Positions 32,684 to 41,449 of a DNA stretch of 64,000 bases are shown piece after piece (within the stretch, counting starts at the first letter, position 1; each line of letters starts with the position of its first letter). The DNA is from an uncultured Bacteroidota bacterium (GTDB lineage: Bacteria; Bacteroidota; Bacteroidia; 2-12-FULL-35-15): the NCBI GenBank assembly GCA_903926385.1, contig CAIYIS010000059.1, positions 1 through 64,000 on the forward strand. Direction: 5' to 3'. The notes under the pieces were generated by a model. It had not been told where the DNA came from, searched no databases, and saw only the letters and a program-made list of their open reading frames with translations. Both the position numbers and the translations under genes were made by a program.

Positions 32684-33394
32684 TTAAGCCAGACTTTCTT
32701 CAAAATCTTCAATGCTAAGGGCGTTTTTTAACTCAAAATCACCGATGCGGGTGCGACAAAGTGCGGTAAGATGGGCTCCGCTTTGCAATACATCGCCAAA
32801 ATCGCGAGCCAGAGAGCGAATATATGTTCCTTTGCTGCACACCACCTTAAAATCTAAATAAGGCATAGCAATGCGTGTAATGGTAAACTCGGTAATGGTA
32901 ATAGTTTTTGCCTTTATTTCGGCTGTTTGTCCTGCCCGGGCTATATCGTAAGCTCTTTTGCCGTTAATCTTGATAGCCGAAAACAGGGGAGGGGTTTGTT
33001 CTATGCTTCCTGTAAACTGTTCGGTGGCGGCATAAATCATTGCCTCAGTAATGTGCTCGGTTGGATAATGCACATCTATGGCTTTTTCCAAATCGTAACA
33101 AGGGGTGGTGGCTCCCAAACACAAAGTGCCGGTATATTCCTTTTCCTTGCCCTGATAAAGTTCTATGTTTTTAGTTTGTTTACCGGTGCATACTATCAGC
33201 AATCCGGTTGCAAGGGGGTCAAGTGTGCCGGCATGGCCTATTTTTAATTTAGGAGTGGCATCGGTTACGTTAATTTTAGAAGGTTGAAATCGTGAGTTCC
33301 GAATCAGGTATTTCATTTTATTCACCAACTGAAACGAAGTCCAGGTAAGTGGTTTGTTGATGAGAATAACTTCTCCTTTGCCAAAATCGAACAT
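32684..33394 (-). CDS. truB: tRNA pseudouridine(55) synthase
   Basis: This 236-aa enzyme makes pseudouridine 55 in the T-loop of tRNAs. The catalytic motif KIGHAGTLDPLATGLL places the nucleophilic aspartate at 59. Further marks are the N-terminal INKPLTWTSFQLVNK (12-26), the PPLFSAIKINGKRAYDIAR segment (about 131-149), and CSKGTYIRSLARDFG (about 187-201). It lacks a C-terminal PUA domain, as in many short TruB proteins. Its ATG overlaps the uppP stop by one base. Confidence 0.95.
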   Translation of the reverse strand: MFDFGKGEVILINKPLTWTSFQLVNKMKYLIRNSRFQPSKINVTDATPKLKIGHAGTLDPLATGLLIVCTGKQTKNIELYQGKEKEYTGTLCLGATTPCYDLEKAIDVHYPTEHITEAMIYAATEQFTGSIEQTPPLFSAIKINGKRAYDIARAGQTAEIKAKTITITEFTITRIAMPYLDFKVVCSKGTYIRSLARDFGDVLQSGAHLTALCRTRIGDFELKNALSIEDFEESLA

Positions 33395-34188
33395 TATTTA
33401 GGAAGGGAGTACAAATAAATAAGGAAAGAAATTCCGAGAATTATTCGGTACCAACCGAACAAGCGGAAACCATATTTGCTTACATAATTTATAAAAAACT
33501 TTATGGCCAGCAAAGCCACTACAAACGATATAATGCCCCCCAAAGCAAGAGTAGCCATATTGTCTTTGGCTATCACCTCCGGGTTTTCTTTGTAGACATC
33601 CCAGAAACTTTTTACCGAAGCGGCAAACATGGTAGGAACTGCCAAAAAGAAGGAGAATTCGGCTGCCAGTTTACGAGTTAGTTTCTGACTCATTCCTCCA
33701 ATTATTGTAGCAGCACTGCGACTCAATCCCGGAAATATAATCGAAAGCGATTGAAATAAACCGATTACAAATGCCTTTGGATATGATATGTTTTTTTCTT
33801 CTTCCAAATTGTTTTTTGTAAAAAGTTTGTCAATAAACAACAGTACAATACCTCCGCCTATCATTACACAGGAAATAAAAGTAAGATTGCTCAATGCTGT
33901 GTCAATATGTTTTTTTAGCAAAGCCCCAATAATTAATGCCGGAATCATGGCAATAACCAACTTTACATAAAAAGTAAGATTTTTAAAATCGATAAATTTT
34001 TTCCAGTAAATAACCACCACTGATAGAATTGCTGCCAGCTGAATAACCACTTCAAATAAATTGCTAAAAGCTGTTTCCGGGATATGAAGCAGGGGGTTGG
34101 CTAGCTTCATGTGGGCTGTACTCGATATGGGCAAAAACTCTGTAATGCCCTCAATAATGGCTATAATTAAGGCTTGTATAAACGACAT
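33394..34188 (-). CDS. uppP: Undecaprenyl-diphosphatase
   Basis: This 264-aa integral membrane phosphatase (BacA family) recycles undecaprenyl diphosphate for peptidoglycan and other envelope polymers. It has the two signature motifs, IEGITEFLPISSTAHM (12-27) and IFPGLSRSAATIIGG (about 152-166), and about seven to eight membrane segments. It lies in the common Bacteroidota order DUF3098-uppP-truB, translationally coupled to truB. Confidence 0.94.
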   Translation of the reverse strand: MSFIQALIIAIIEGITEFLPISSTAHMKLANPLLHIPETAFSNLFEVVIQLAAILSVVVIYWKKFIDFKNLTFYVKLVIAMIPALIIGALLKKHIDTALSNLTFISCVMIGGGIVLLFIDKLFTKNNLEEEKNISYPKAFVIGLFQSLSIIFPGLSRSAATIIGGMSQKLTRKLAAEFSFFLAVPTMFAASVKSFWDVYKENPEVIAKDNMATLALGGIISFVVALLAIKFFINYVSKYGFRLFGWYRIILGISFLIYLYSLPK

Positions 34189-34240
34189 AAGTAGTGAGAT
34201 GAAAGGCTAATTAAACCATTAGCCAATGAATGTATTGAAC

Positions 34241-34483
34241 TTACTCTTTCGATTTTTTCATGATGCCAAACAGCACCACACAAAAACCGGCTAAAATTAC
34301 AATCGGAGCAAGAGTAATACGTCTGGTGCTAAATATTTCGTTTGCATCAAATTTGGTAGGATCGTCAGAACCTCCGCCAACCATCAGCATATAACCGATA
34401 ACCACTATTACCACTCCTACTATCAGAATCCGGTAATTTTCTTTACCAAACGCAAAACTTGTTTTTTTAACTTCTTTAGCCAT
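34241..34483 (-). CDS. DUF3098 membrane protein
   Basis: This 80-aa protein has two membrane segments (about 18-37 and 56-74) around a polar loop GGGSDDPTKFDANEIFSTRRIT, matching DUF3098. It precedes uppP in Bacteroidota, usually after ftsX. No ftsX gene is present here; the 0.8 kb upstream is gene-free. Function unknown. Confidence 0.82.
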   Translation of the reverse strand: MAKEVKKTSFAFGKENYRILIVGVVIVVIGYMLMVGGGSDDPTKFDANEIFSTRRITLAPIVILAGFCVVLFGIMKKSKE

Positions 34484-35274
34484 AGCTCAATTTTTTTTCA
34501 AAGCAAATGTAATAAAATTGTTCAACACAGTAATGTTAAAAAAAATAAATTTAAAAACAGGATTTTAAGTTTCAGATTTAGTGTTTCAGGTTTCTAGTTT
34601 ATGGAAACCCTTTCGAAAACAGTGAAGAAATCTCAGAAAAAATGGAGTTTTATACTTCTTTATTTTTTCTCTTATATATAATGGATCCCAGAAACTTGGC
34701 CTAGTTAAATTAACTTTTCTGCTAGTTTAATTGTATTTTAATTTCGCCCAATTAATTTTTTTAAGTTATAAATCATCTGTAAATGCAGCCCCATAACTGA
34801 AGCGAAGACTATGCCGGCTGCATTGTATCTTGTAATTTTCTTAACGATTATTTCATCTTTTGTAAATGGATAAATAAAATTTGCCCTCGATTTCGAATCT
34901 TGTAATCAAAAGTTGTTTTATTTTAAAACAAGAAAACCATTTCGTTAAAATGCTTTATCATTTGTACAAGACTTCGCACAATTTAAACAAGAAATTGTAC
35001 GATTTGAAAAAATGACCATTTTGAATGTTACCCATTTTGTTTTTCTCGTTAAAACGATTCAATCTTTATAATAAATGCTGCTTTTTCACTGTACCCCGCC
35101 TTTTCTCGATTAAAGACTTTTAAAGAACGTTAACCCTTGCTTTTTCTGATTAGGATAATGAATGGTAATTGTGGTATAAAAGCACAACGGATAATTTTGC
35201 TCTTGAAATGATAGACGAACATGCAAATACATATCGAAACCCAAAATCTGAAACTCGAAACTTGAAATCTTTAT
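34484..35274. other. Gene-free gap of about 0.8 kb
   Basis: No convincing gene is visible on either strand. It contains degenerate short words (aagtttcagattt), an AT-rich centre, and one hairpin: aatgcagcc at 34782-34790 with ggctgcatt at 34816-34824. This could belong to a small RNA or an old repeat, but there is no T-tract. The divergent promoters of its two flanking genes must lie here. Confidence 0.5.
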
Positions 35275-35282
35275 TACCTTTG
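35275..35282 (+). promoter_or_regulatory. TACCTTTG -7 box just before the aminotransferase start
   Basis: The TAnnTTTG box ends four bases before the ATG at 35287. No clear -33 box is seen at the right distance. If used, transcription would begin at or next to the start codon. Confidence 0.45.
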
Positions 35283-35286
35283 CCGT

Positions 35287-36465
35287 ATGTTAACACAGCG
35301 AGAATTATTTTTGAGGCATGTGGCTCAAACGAGCGATATGCCATTGAGTTTGGAGATAGTAAAAGCAGAAGGTTTGTACCTAACGGATGCGACCGGCAAA
35401 CGCTATATGGATTTGATATCGGGTATAGCAGTTAGTAATGTGGGGCATCGTCATCCGCGAGTGGTGGTTGCAATAAAAGAACAAGTGGATAAATATATGC
35501 ACCTGATGGTTTATGGGGAGTATATTCAGAGTCCGCAGGTGTTGCTGGCTTCGTTGTTAACGTCTGTCTTGCCAGTTCAATTAAGTTCGGTCTATTTTGT
35601 TAACTCAGGCAGCGAGGCTATAGAAGGGGCTATGAAACTAGCGAAACGGTTTACAGGGCGCACAGAAATGATATCGTTTGCAAATGCCTACCACGGAAGC
35701 ACACAAGGCAGCTTGAGCATGATGGGTAAAGAAGAATTTAAGAATGCTTTTCGCCCTTTACTACCCGATACGCGACAGATTAGATTTAACAGCACGGATG
35801 ATTTAAGCCAAATTACTGAACGCACAGCATGCGTAATTGCAGAAACTATACAGGGTGAGGCAGGAGCCATAGTTCCGAATGATGATTTTATGAAACAACT
35901 TCGAGAGCGATGCACCACAACCGGTACTTTATTAATAGCTGATGAAATACAGTGTGGATTTGGCCGAACAGGTAAGCTATTTGCATTTGAGCATTATGGT
36001 TTTGTGCCGGATATATTATGTATGGCAAAGGGTATGGGCGGAGGAATGCCGATTGGAGCATTTGTTTCGTCAGTAGAAGTAATGAGTAGTTTAACAAACA
36101 ATCCGATGCTTGGGCATATTACCACTTTTGGGGGACATCCGGTATGTTGTGCGGCTAGTTTGGCCACTTTGCGTGTGATACTTCAGGAAAACTTAGTCGA
36201 GCATGTAAACGAAAAAGAAAAGTTATTTCGTAGTTTGCTGGTTCATCCCCTCATAAAATCGATACAAGGAAAAGGTCTTTTGCTTTCGCTGGAGTTTGAA
36301 AGCTACGAACAAAACAAGGCAATAATTGATAGATGTATTAAAAAAGGGGTGATCACAGACTGGTTTTTATTTAATGCTAACAGCATGCGAATAGCCCCTC
36401 CCCTAAACATAACAACTGAAGAAATAAAGCAGGCTTGTGCGGTTATACTGAGTTGTATTTCCTAA
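35287..36465 (+). CDS. Class III (acetylornithine-type) aminotransferase
   Basis: This 392-aa PLP enzyme of the class III family contains YMDLISGIAVSNVGHRHP (about 40-57), VNSGSEAIEGAMKLAKRFTGR (about 99-119), ETIQGEAGAI (about 188-197), the Asp-containing IADEIQCGFGRTG (about 217-229) and the PLP-lysine motif MAKGMGGGMPIG (about 247-258). It aligns from residue 1 with related Bacteroidota proteins, which supports the ATG at 35287. Donor and acceptor (acetylornithine, ornithine or 4-aminobutyrate) cannot be told from these motifs. It is a single-gene unit with no arginine-pathway neighbours. Confidence 0.85.
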   Translation: MLTQRELFLRHVAQTSDMPLSLEIVKAEGLYLTDATGKRYMDLISGIAVSNVGHRHPRVVVAIKEQVDKYMHLMVYGEYIQSPQVLLASLLTSVLPVQLSSVYFVNSGSEAIEGAMKLAKRFTGRTEMISFANAYHGSTQGSLSMMGKEEFKNAFRPLLPDTRQIRFNSTDDLSQITERTACVIAETIQGEAGAIVPNDDFMKQLRERCTTTGTLLIADEIQCGFGRTGKLFAFEHYGFVPDILCMAKGMGGGMPIGAFVSSVEVMSSLTNNPMLGHITTFGGHPVCCAASLATLRVILQENLVEHVNEKEKLFRSLLVHPLIKSIQGKGLLLSLEFESYEQNKAIIDRCIKKGVITDWFLFNANSMRIAPPLNITTEEIKQACAVILSCIS

Positions 36466-36610
36466 TTCCCTCATTGAAATTATGCAATCGACTTAACATG
36501 AAGTAGCGCTTGTTCAAAGCATTTTAGTCATTTCCCCTAAATTAATCTAACAAAAGTTGGTTTTTGGCACAGGCATTGCTGAGGTGAATACAATTATTAA
36601 CAACAAAAAA

Positions 36611-36967
36611 ATGAAAAAATATAGTTTATTGATTGCCTTTACTGCAATTGTTTCGGCAGCCTCGTTTGGCACTAGTTCTCATTTAGTGTCCGACCCTCAG
36701 GAAGGTGCAGGAAAGCAGAAATCAACAGAAACAACCAAACAGCAAGCTACACCAGCAAGCAGCACATCAAAACCAGTTCAACATGAAACTGCCAGCCCAG
36801 AAACAAAAGCACGTCCAGAAGTAACAAATGATGCAAAAGCATCAAAAGTAAGAGCGAATCAGTCACCGGAGAAACGACATTCGAATATAAAATCTCATCC
36901 GGTGAAAAGAAGTAGTTCAAATTTAGTTGCAAAGCCTGTAAAGGCAAAAGAAGAGAAGAAAAAGTAG
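36611..36967 (+). CDS. Small secreted basic protein, unknown
   Basis: From the ATG at 36611 it is 118 aa with a signal peptide (MKKYSLLIAFTAIVSAASFG), followed by a low-complexity tail rich in Lys, Ser, Thr, Pro and Gln (TETTKQQATPASSTSKPVQ) ending KAKEEKKK. The mature part is probably disordered and periplasmic or surface-associated. Function unknown. An upstream TTG at 36557 is unlikely because it would bury the signal peptide. A strong terminator follows. Confidence 0.65.
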   Translation: MKKYSLLIAFTAIVSAASFGTSSHLVSDPQEGAGKQKSTETTKQQATPASSTSKPVQHETASPETKARPEVTNDAKASKVRANQSPEKRHSNIKSHPVKRSSSNLVAKPVKAKEEKKK

Positions 36968-37005
36968 TAGTTTAGTTTGTGTAGTTAATTAAGATTTTTA
37001 GAATG

Positions 37006-37035
37006 CCCGTTTCATTATCTTGAAACGGGTTTTTT
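37006..37035 (+). terminator. Intrinsic terminator
   Basis: A perfect 9-bp stem cccgtttca/tgaaacggg with a six-base loop is followed by six T, 38 bases after the secreted-protein stop. It separates two convergent genes. Confidence 0.9.
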
Positions 37036-37043
37036 AATTCCTT

Positions 37044-37406
37044 TTAGTATGCTCCGATGGAGAGTAACACTAATGTGCAAGCCTCCGTGGCCTCAATATT
37101 TTTTGATCTTAAGAGGGTTTCAAATTCCATATTTTCTGTACCAGGGTTAAATATCACACGTTTTGGATTCAAATCAAGAATATAAGTATACCAGTCTTTT
37201 TGAATTTCGGGATTGATGTATAAGGTAACAGTTTCAATTTCGGTGATGGATGGTCGTTGATTGATGATTTCAGTTCCGTTAACATTTCCGCTACGTCTAC
37301 CTAAAAGAACCACGGGATGTTGATGACTCATTAATGCATTTGCTGCTTTGCAGGCATACCTTTCGGGATTATCGGAAGCTCCAATAATCATAGTTTTTTT
37401 ACTCAT
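37044..37406 (-). CDS. CoA-binding domain protein (YccU type)
   Basis: This 120-aa Rossmann-fold protein reads TMIIGASDNPERYACKAANALM, the nucleotide-binding loop of stand-alone CoA-binding proteins, with VTLYINPEIQKDWY (about 60-73) and RVIFNPGTEN (about 83-92). Length is typical. The role is unknown. It follows the MFS transporter gene by six bases on -, so the two are probably cotranscribed. Confidence 0.85.
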   Translation of the reverse strand: MSKKTMIIGASDNPERYACKAANALMSHQHPVVLLGRRSGNVNGTEIINQRPSITEIETVTLYINPEIQKDWYTYILDLNPKRVIFNPGTENMEFETLLRSKNIEATEACTLVLLSIGAY

Positions 37407-37412
37407 ATTCGT

Positions 37413-38642
37413 TTAGTCAGTTTCTAGGTAATCTAGATCTTTGCCATAACTCTCCTCGAGGAAGAACACTGCAATAACAGCAAGTACAATAAACACCGCA
37501 CCGACAACCATAGATGCCTGAATAATGCCCATGCCGGTAGTAAGATATTTCCACCACATCAGCATAGGTACAGTAGCCCCCCGAACAAAGTTAGGCACGG
37601 TGGTGGTAACGGTTGAACGAATATTGGTACCGAATTGTTCGGAAGCAACAGTGATGAAAACCGCCCAATACCCCTGAGCAAGACCGAGCAGAAAGAGAAT
37701 AAAATAAAACAGGGTGGCGGAATAACCACTGGCAGAAAAATACCAGACGCATAAAAAAGAAAGAGCGGTGATGGCAATCCAAAGTGCTTTTTTTCGCGAC
37801 TTAAGAACTTGACTAATTACACCGGTAACAATACTACCGAGGGCTGCTCCGAAATAATGAAACATAATAGACCTGCCCGGGTCTATAGGAGAAGTGATTC
37901 CTAAAGCTTCGCCAAATTCTTTCGAGAAAGTAACCAAAATGCCGATGGTAAACCAGACTGGAATTCCGATAAAAATAGAACTTAAATACTTTAAAAACTT
38001 TTTCCAGCTTCGGAACAAACTAAAAAAATCACCTCGTTTGGCTTCAGACTTTTTGAGATTATCAAACATCCCTGACTCATGAATATAAAGACGTAAGCCA
38101 AGTAACATCAAACCTAAAACTCCTCCAACCCAATACGCTTCTCTCCATCCCCACTGAGCAACAAGAAAAGCTAAGGCCGCACCAACTATACCAATCCCTG
38201 AAACAATACTCGTGCCCCAAGCACGAGTTTCTTTAGTCATTACTTCGGAGACAAGAGTTATTCCAATACCCAACTCGCCTGCCAGGCCGAATCCGGCAAT
38301 GATGCGCAAAACAGCATACTGATTCAGGGTATGAACAAATCCATTCGCGATATTCGCCAAAGAGTACAATAAAATAGTCAAAAATAAAGTAGAGAGCCTT
38401 CCTTTCTTGTCGCCAAGCACACCCCAAACAATGCCTCCAAGGAGCATTCCTATCATTTGCATGTTAAGTAAAAACACACCGGAATCTTTAAGCTGATCAA
38501 CAGAAACACCAATGGCCTTTAAACTGGGAACACGAACGATACTGAAAAGAATTAAATCATAAATATCAACAAAGTAGCCTAATGCAGCTACTATTACAAC
38601 AATATTGAATGGATGAGTATGTCCTTCTTTGCGCATAAACAT
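37413..38642 (-). CDS. MFS transporter
   Basis: This 409-aa inner-membrane permease has about 12 hydrophobic segments and the MFS loop motif GVLGDKKGRLSTL (about 75-87) between segments 2 and 3. It belongs to the metabolite/H+ symporter-like (sugar/organic acid) MFS group by general pattern. The substrate is unknown. ATG at 38642 or 38636 (MRKEGHTHP) are both possible. The CoA-binding gene follows it. Confidence 0.85.
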   Translation of the reverse strand: MFMRKEGHTHPFNIVVIVAALGYFVDIYDLILFSIVRVPSLKAIGVSVDQLKDSGVFLLNMQMIGMLLGGIVWGVLGDKKGRLSTLFLTILLYSLANIANGFVHTLNQYAVLRIIAGFGLAGELGIGITLVSEVMTKETRAWGTSIVSGIGIVGAALAFLVAQWGWREAYWVGGVLGLMLLGLRLYIHESGMFDNLKKSEAKRGDFFSLFRSWKKFLKYLSSIFIGIPVWFTIGILVTFSKEFGEALGITSPIDPGRSIMFHYFGAALGSIVTGVISQVLKSRKKALWIAITALSFLCVWYFSASGYSATLFYFILFLLGLAQGYWAVFITVASEQFGTNIRSTVTTTVPNFVRGATVPMLMWWKYLTTGMGIIQASMVVGAVFIVLAVIAVFFLEESYGKDLDYLETD

Positions 38643-38754
38643 TTTTTTTGTGTGGCTAAAAGTAGCAATTAATATGAAATATTAAGAAACTATAAACTCA
38701 AAACTTTTACAGAGTTGGGCGAAGGACATAAAAGTGGGGACTGATAAAATTTTT

Positions 38755-38762
38755 ATACATTT
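38755..38762 (+). promoter_or_regulatory. TACATTTG -7 box before the darA-like gene
   Basis: A TAnnTTTG match lies 26 bases before the ATG at 38789. No good -33 box is seen, so this is a weak call. Confidence 0.4.
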
Positions 38763-38788
38763 GTTTTTTAAGAGAGAACCAATCGAGT

Positions 38789-39715
38789 ATGAAGAAGAGA
38801 GTATTAGTAGTTTATTTCACACAGTCAGGACAATTAAACAATGCGGTTAGAGCAACACTTTCACCATTCGAGAAGGATGAAAATGTTGAACTTGTGTATG
38901 AAGAAATTAAACCGGTAACTCCCTTTCCTTTTCCATGGACTTTTATGCAGTTCTTTGACAAGTTTCCTGAGTGTGTTCAGGGAATTCCGTGCGAACTGCA
39001 ATCATTAAAAGTTAATCCGAATGAGAACTTCGATTTGATAATTATTGCCTATCAGGCTTGGTTTTTATCTGTTTCGATACCCATTAATTCTTTCCTTCAA
39101 ACAGAAGCAGCAAAAACATTATTAAAAAACAAAAAAGTAGTTACAGTTATTTCTTGCCGCAATATGTGGCTGAACGCTCAAGAAAAAATGAAAGCATCAT
39201 TACTTTCGTTAAAAGCCGATTTGGTAGGAAACATTACTTATGTGGACAGAGCCAGCAACCTGACAAGTTTGATAACCGTTATGGCTTTTGTTTTCAAAGG
39301 GGTTCAGGATAAATATTTAGGTTTCATGCCGGTTTACGGAGTGTCGAAAGAGGAACTTGCTAAGGATGCTCCGGTATTTGGAGGAATTGTGTTGAAACAC
39401 TTTGCGCGTAATGAATATTCGGGTCTGCAAAAAGAATTAATCGAATCAGGAGCGATTAAAATTAAGGCAAATTTGATGATACTAGAAGGAAGAGGAAAAA
39501 TTTTCTTTCCAATTTATGCTAACTTTATTTCCAAAAAGGGAACTTCAGGTACAAAAGAACGCAGAGCCAGAGTAAGGTCATTTGGAATAATACTACCTAT
39601 CGTTGTTTTTACATTATCACCGATCATTACTGTTATATCGCGAGTTGTTCCGCTATTATTTCCGAAAAAGAACAAACGCGAAATGGATTATCACTCCAAC
39701 AATTTCCTTCGCTGA
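38789..39715 (+). CDS. darA: DarA-like dialkylresorcinol synthesis flavoprotein
   Basis: This 308-aa protein starts KKRVLVVYFTQSGQLNNAV, a flavodoxin-like FMN loop, and resembles proteins called dialkylresorcinol condensing enzyme DarA in Bacteroidota. In DAR/flexirubin biosynthesis DarA is the oxidoreductase that aromatises the cyclohexanedione made by DarB. A hydrophobic segment near 268-290 (GIILPIVVFTLSPIITVIS) suggests membrane attachment. The darB-like gene follows after 132 bases. The family call is from pattern recognition and the neighbouring gene. Confidence 0.75.
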   Translation: MKKRVLVVYFTQSGQLNNAVRATLSPFEKDENVELVYEEIKPVTPFPFPWTFMQFFDKFPECVQGIPCELQSLKVNPNENFDLIIIAYQAWFLSVSIPINSFLQTEAAKTLLKNKKVVTVISCRNMWLNAQEKMKASLLSLKADLVGNITYVDRASNLTSLITVMAFVFKGVQDKYLGFMPVYGVSKEELAKDAPVFGGIVLKHFARNEYSGLQKELIESGAIKIKANLMILEGRGKIFFPIYANFISKKGTSGTKERRARVRSFGIILPIVVFTLSPIITVISRVVPLLFPKKNKREMDYHSNNFLR

Positions 39716-39795
39716 TAAAGAGGTATAATGCATTGCTTATGACATGATAATTGAAAATAAAACAAATTCATGTCCCTAAGATTAATTAATTCTTC

Positions 39796-39803
39796 TATTT
39801 TTG
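39796..39803 (+). promoter_or_regulatory. TATTTTTG -7 box before the darB-like gene
   Basis: A TAnnTTTG match 45 bases before the ATG at 39848, without a clear -33 box. It may give darB and the export genes their own transcript. Confidence 0.4.
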
Positions 39804-39847
39804 CAACGCACAAGAAAGATTTTAACAAAATACACTAACAAATTATT

Positions 39848-40987
39848 ATGGAGAGAACCGTATACATTAATCGTATTGCCAAATTTTTGCCGGGCAAGCC
39901 GATTGGTAACGATGAGATCGAGGAGTATCTGGGGTATGTGGATGGAAGAGCTTCGCGAACTAAATCCCTTATATTGAGAAATAACAAAATTACGACACGT
40001 TATTATTCACACGATAAAGCAGGAAATTTAACTCACACCAATACACAGCTTACTGTGGAGGCAATAAAAGGCCTTTGTGTAAACGGATTTAAGCTGGAGG
40101 ATATTGAACTGCTTACTTGTGGAACCACTTCTCCAGACCAAATATTGCCTGCGCATGCTGTGATGGTTCATGGAATGCTGAACACAAAACCAATTGAAGC
40201 CATTTCGTTTTCGGGAGCATGTTGTTCGGGAATGAATGCCCTTAAATACGCTTACATGTCAATACTTTCAGGAAACAGCAACAATGCGGTATCAACCGGT
40301 TCTGAAAAAATATCATCATGGATGCGTGCTGAAAATTTTGAAGAAGAATCGAGGAAACTAAAAGAAGTAGAAGAAGAACCTGTTCTTGCGTTCGAAAAAG
40401 ATTTTTTAAGATGGATGCTTTCGGATGGAGCTTCGGCTACTTTGCTTTCGAACAAACCTAATCCGGATGGAATTTCTCTGAAAATAGAATGGCTGGAAAT
40501 TGTTTCGTTTGCAAACGAAGTGGAAACTTGTATGTATATGGGCGGACAAAAAGACGAACAAGGAAACATACACGGATGGAGCGAATACAAACCAAAGGAA
40601 TGGCTTGAGAAATCTATTTTCTCGTTAAAGCAAGACGCTCGTATGTTGGATATTTATATTGCCCAATTGGGTACTAAAAAATATGTAGAGTTATTCAAAA
40701 AACATAACGATGACCCGTTGAAAGTAGATTGGTTTTTACCTCACATTTCATCTGAATACTTCCGTTCGAAAGTGGATGATGAAATGAAAAAATACGGTGT
40801 GCAATTACCACAAGAAAAATGGTTCGGTAATTTGACCAAAGTAGGAAACATTGGAGCTGCTGCTATTTTTGTTGCTCTTGAAGAATTATTGGCTTCCGGC
40901 AAATTAAAGAAAGGACATAAAATAGCTCTTACAGTTCCAGAGAGCGCACGTTTTTCGTACGCAAACGCTCTACTAACCGTAGTATAA
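39848..40987 (+). CDS. darB: DarB-like beta-ketoacyl-ACP synthase III
   Basis: This 379-aa thiolase-fold enzyme has the KAS III triad pattern: SGACCSGMNAL with the active-site Cys at 126, FLPHISSEY with His near 299, and KVGNIGAAAIFVALEEL with Asn near 335. In DAR/flexirubin clusters DarB joins two acyl chains into the dialkylcyclohexanedione. The next gene begins three bases after its stop, so the cluster is an operon. The alternative is a generic FabH-like enzyme, but the darA-like neighbour favours DarB. Confidence 0.78.
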   Translation: MERTVYINRIAKFLPGKPIGNDEIEEYLGYVDGRASRTKSLILRNNKITTRYYSHDKAGNLTHTNTQLTVEAIKGLCVNGFKLEDIELLTCGTTSPDQILPAHAVMVHGMLNTKPIEAISFSGACCSGMNALKYAYMSILSGNSNNAVSTGSEKISSWMRAENFEEESRKLKEVEEEPVLAFEKDFLRWMLSDGASATLLSNKPNPDGISLKIEWLEIVSFANEVETCMYMGGQKDEQGNIHGWSEYKPKEWLEKSIFSLKQDARMLDIYIAQLGTKKYVELFKKHNDDPLKVDWFLPHISSEYFRSKVDDEMKKYGVQLPQEKWFGNLTKVGNIGAAAIFVALEELLASGKLKKGHKIALTVPESARFSYANALLTVV

Positions 40988-40990
40988 TTT

Positions 40991-41446
40991 ATGACAGGAA
41001 ACAATTTACCTTTACTTCAGGGTGCAGCTGTTTCGGCTCTTATACCTCAAAAGCCTCCCATCGAGATGGTGGATACATTGTGGTATAATGACGACACTTC
41101 AACCATCTCCGGGCTTACGATTACATCCGAAAACATATTTTGCAATAACGGACTTTTTACAGAACCCGGAATAGTTGAAAACATAGCACAAACAGCGGCT
41201 CTGGGAGTTGGATACGCTGTATCGCAAAAACAACAAAATGGTGAGAAAATAAATCCTCCGGTTGGTTATATTGGAGCTATTAAACGACTACTTATTCATA
41301 AACTTCCTCCTGTAGGATGTGAGCTAAAAACAGAAGTAATGATTCAGCAAATCATTTTTGATGTAACTTTAATTACCGGCAAAACCACTGTTAACGGAGA
41401 GACTATAGCTGAATGCGAAATGAAAATATTTTTGAAAAAAGATTAA
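40991..41446 (+). CDS. Hotdog-fold 3-hydroxyacyl-ACP dehydratase-like protein
   Basis: This 151-aa protein has the FabA/FabZ-like hotdog layout: LIPQKPPIEMVDTL (about 16-29), then FTEPGIVENIAQTAALGVGYAV (about 57-78), where the PG and ENIAQ stretch forms the central helix, and GYIGAIKRLLIHKLP (about 96-110). Such a dehydratase or thioesterase-like gene is common in flexirubin/DAR clusters. The catalytic His of FabZ is not obvious, so its activity is uncertain. Confidence 0.7.
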   Translation: MTGNNLPLLQGAAVSALIPQKPPIEMVDTLWYNDDTSTISGLTITSENIFCNNGLFTEPGIVENIAQTAALGVGYAVSQKQQNGEKINPPVGYIGAIKRLLIHKLPPVGCELKTEVMIQQIIFDVTLITGKTTVNGETIAECEMKIFLKKD

Positions 41447-41449
41447 TAC

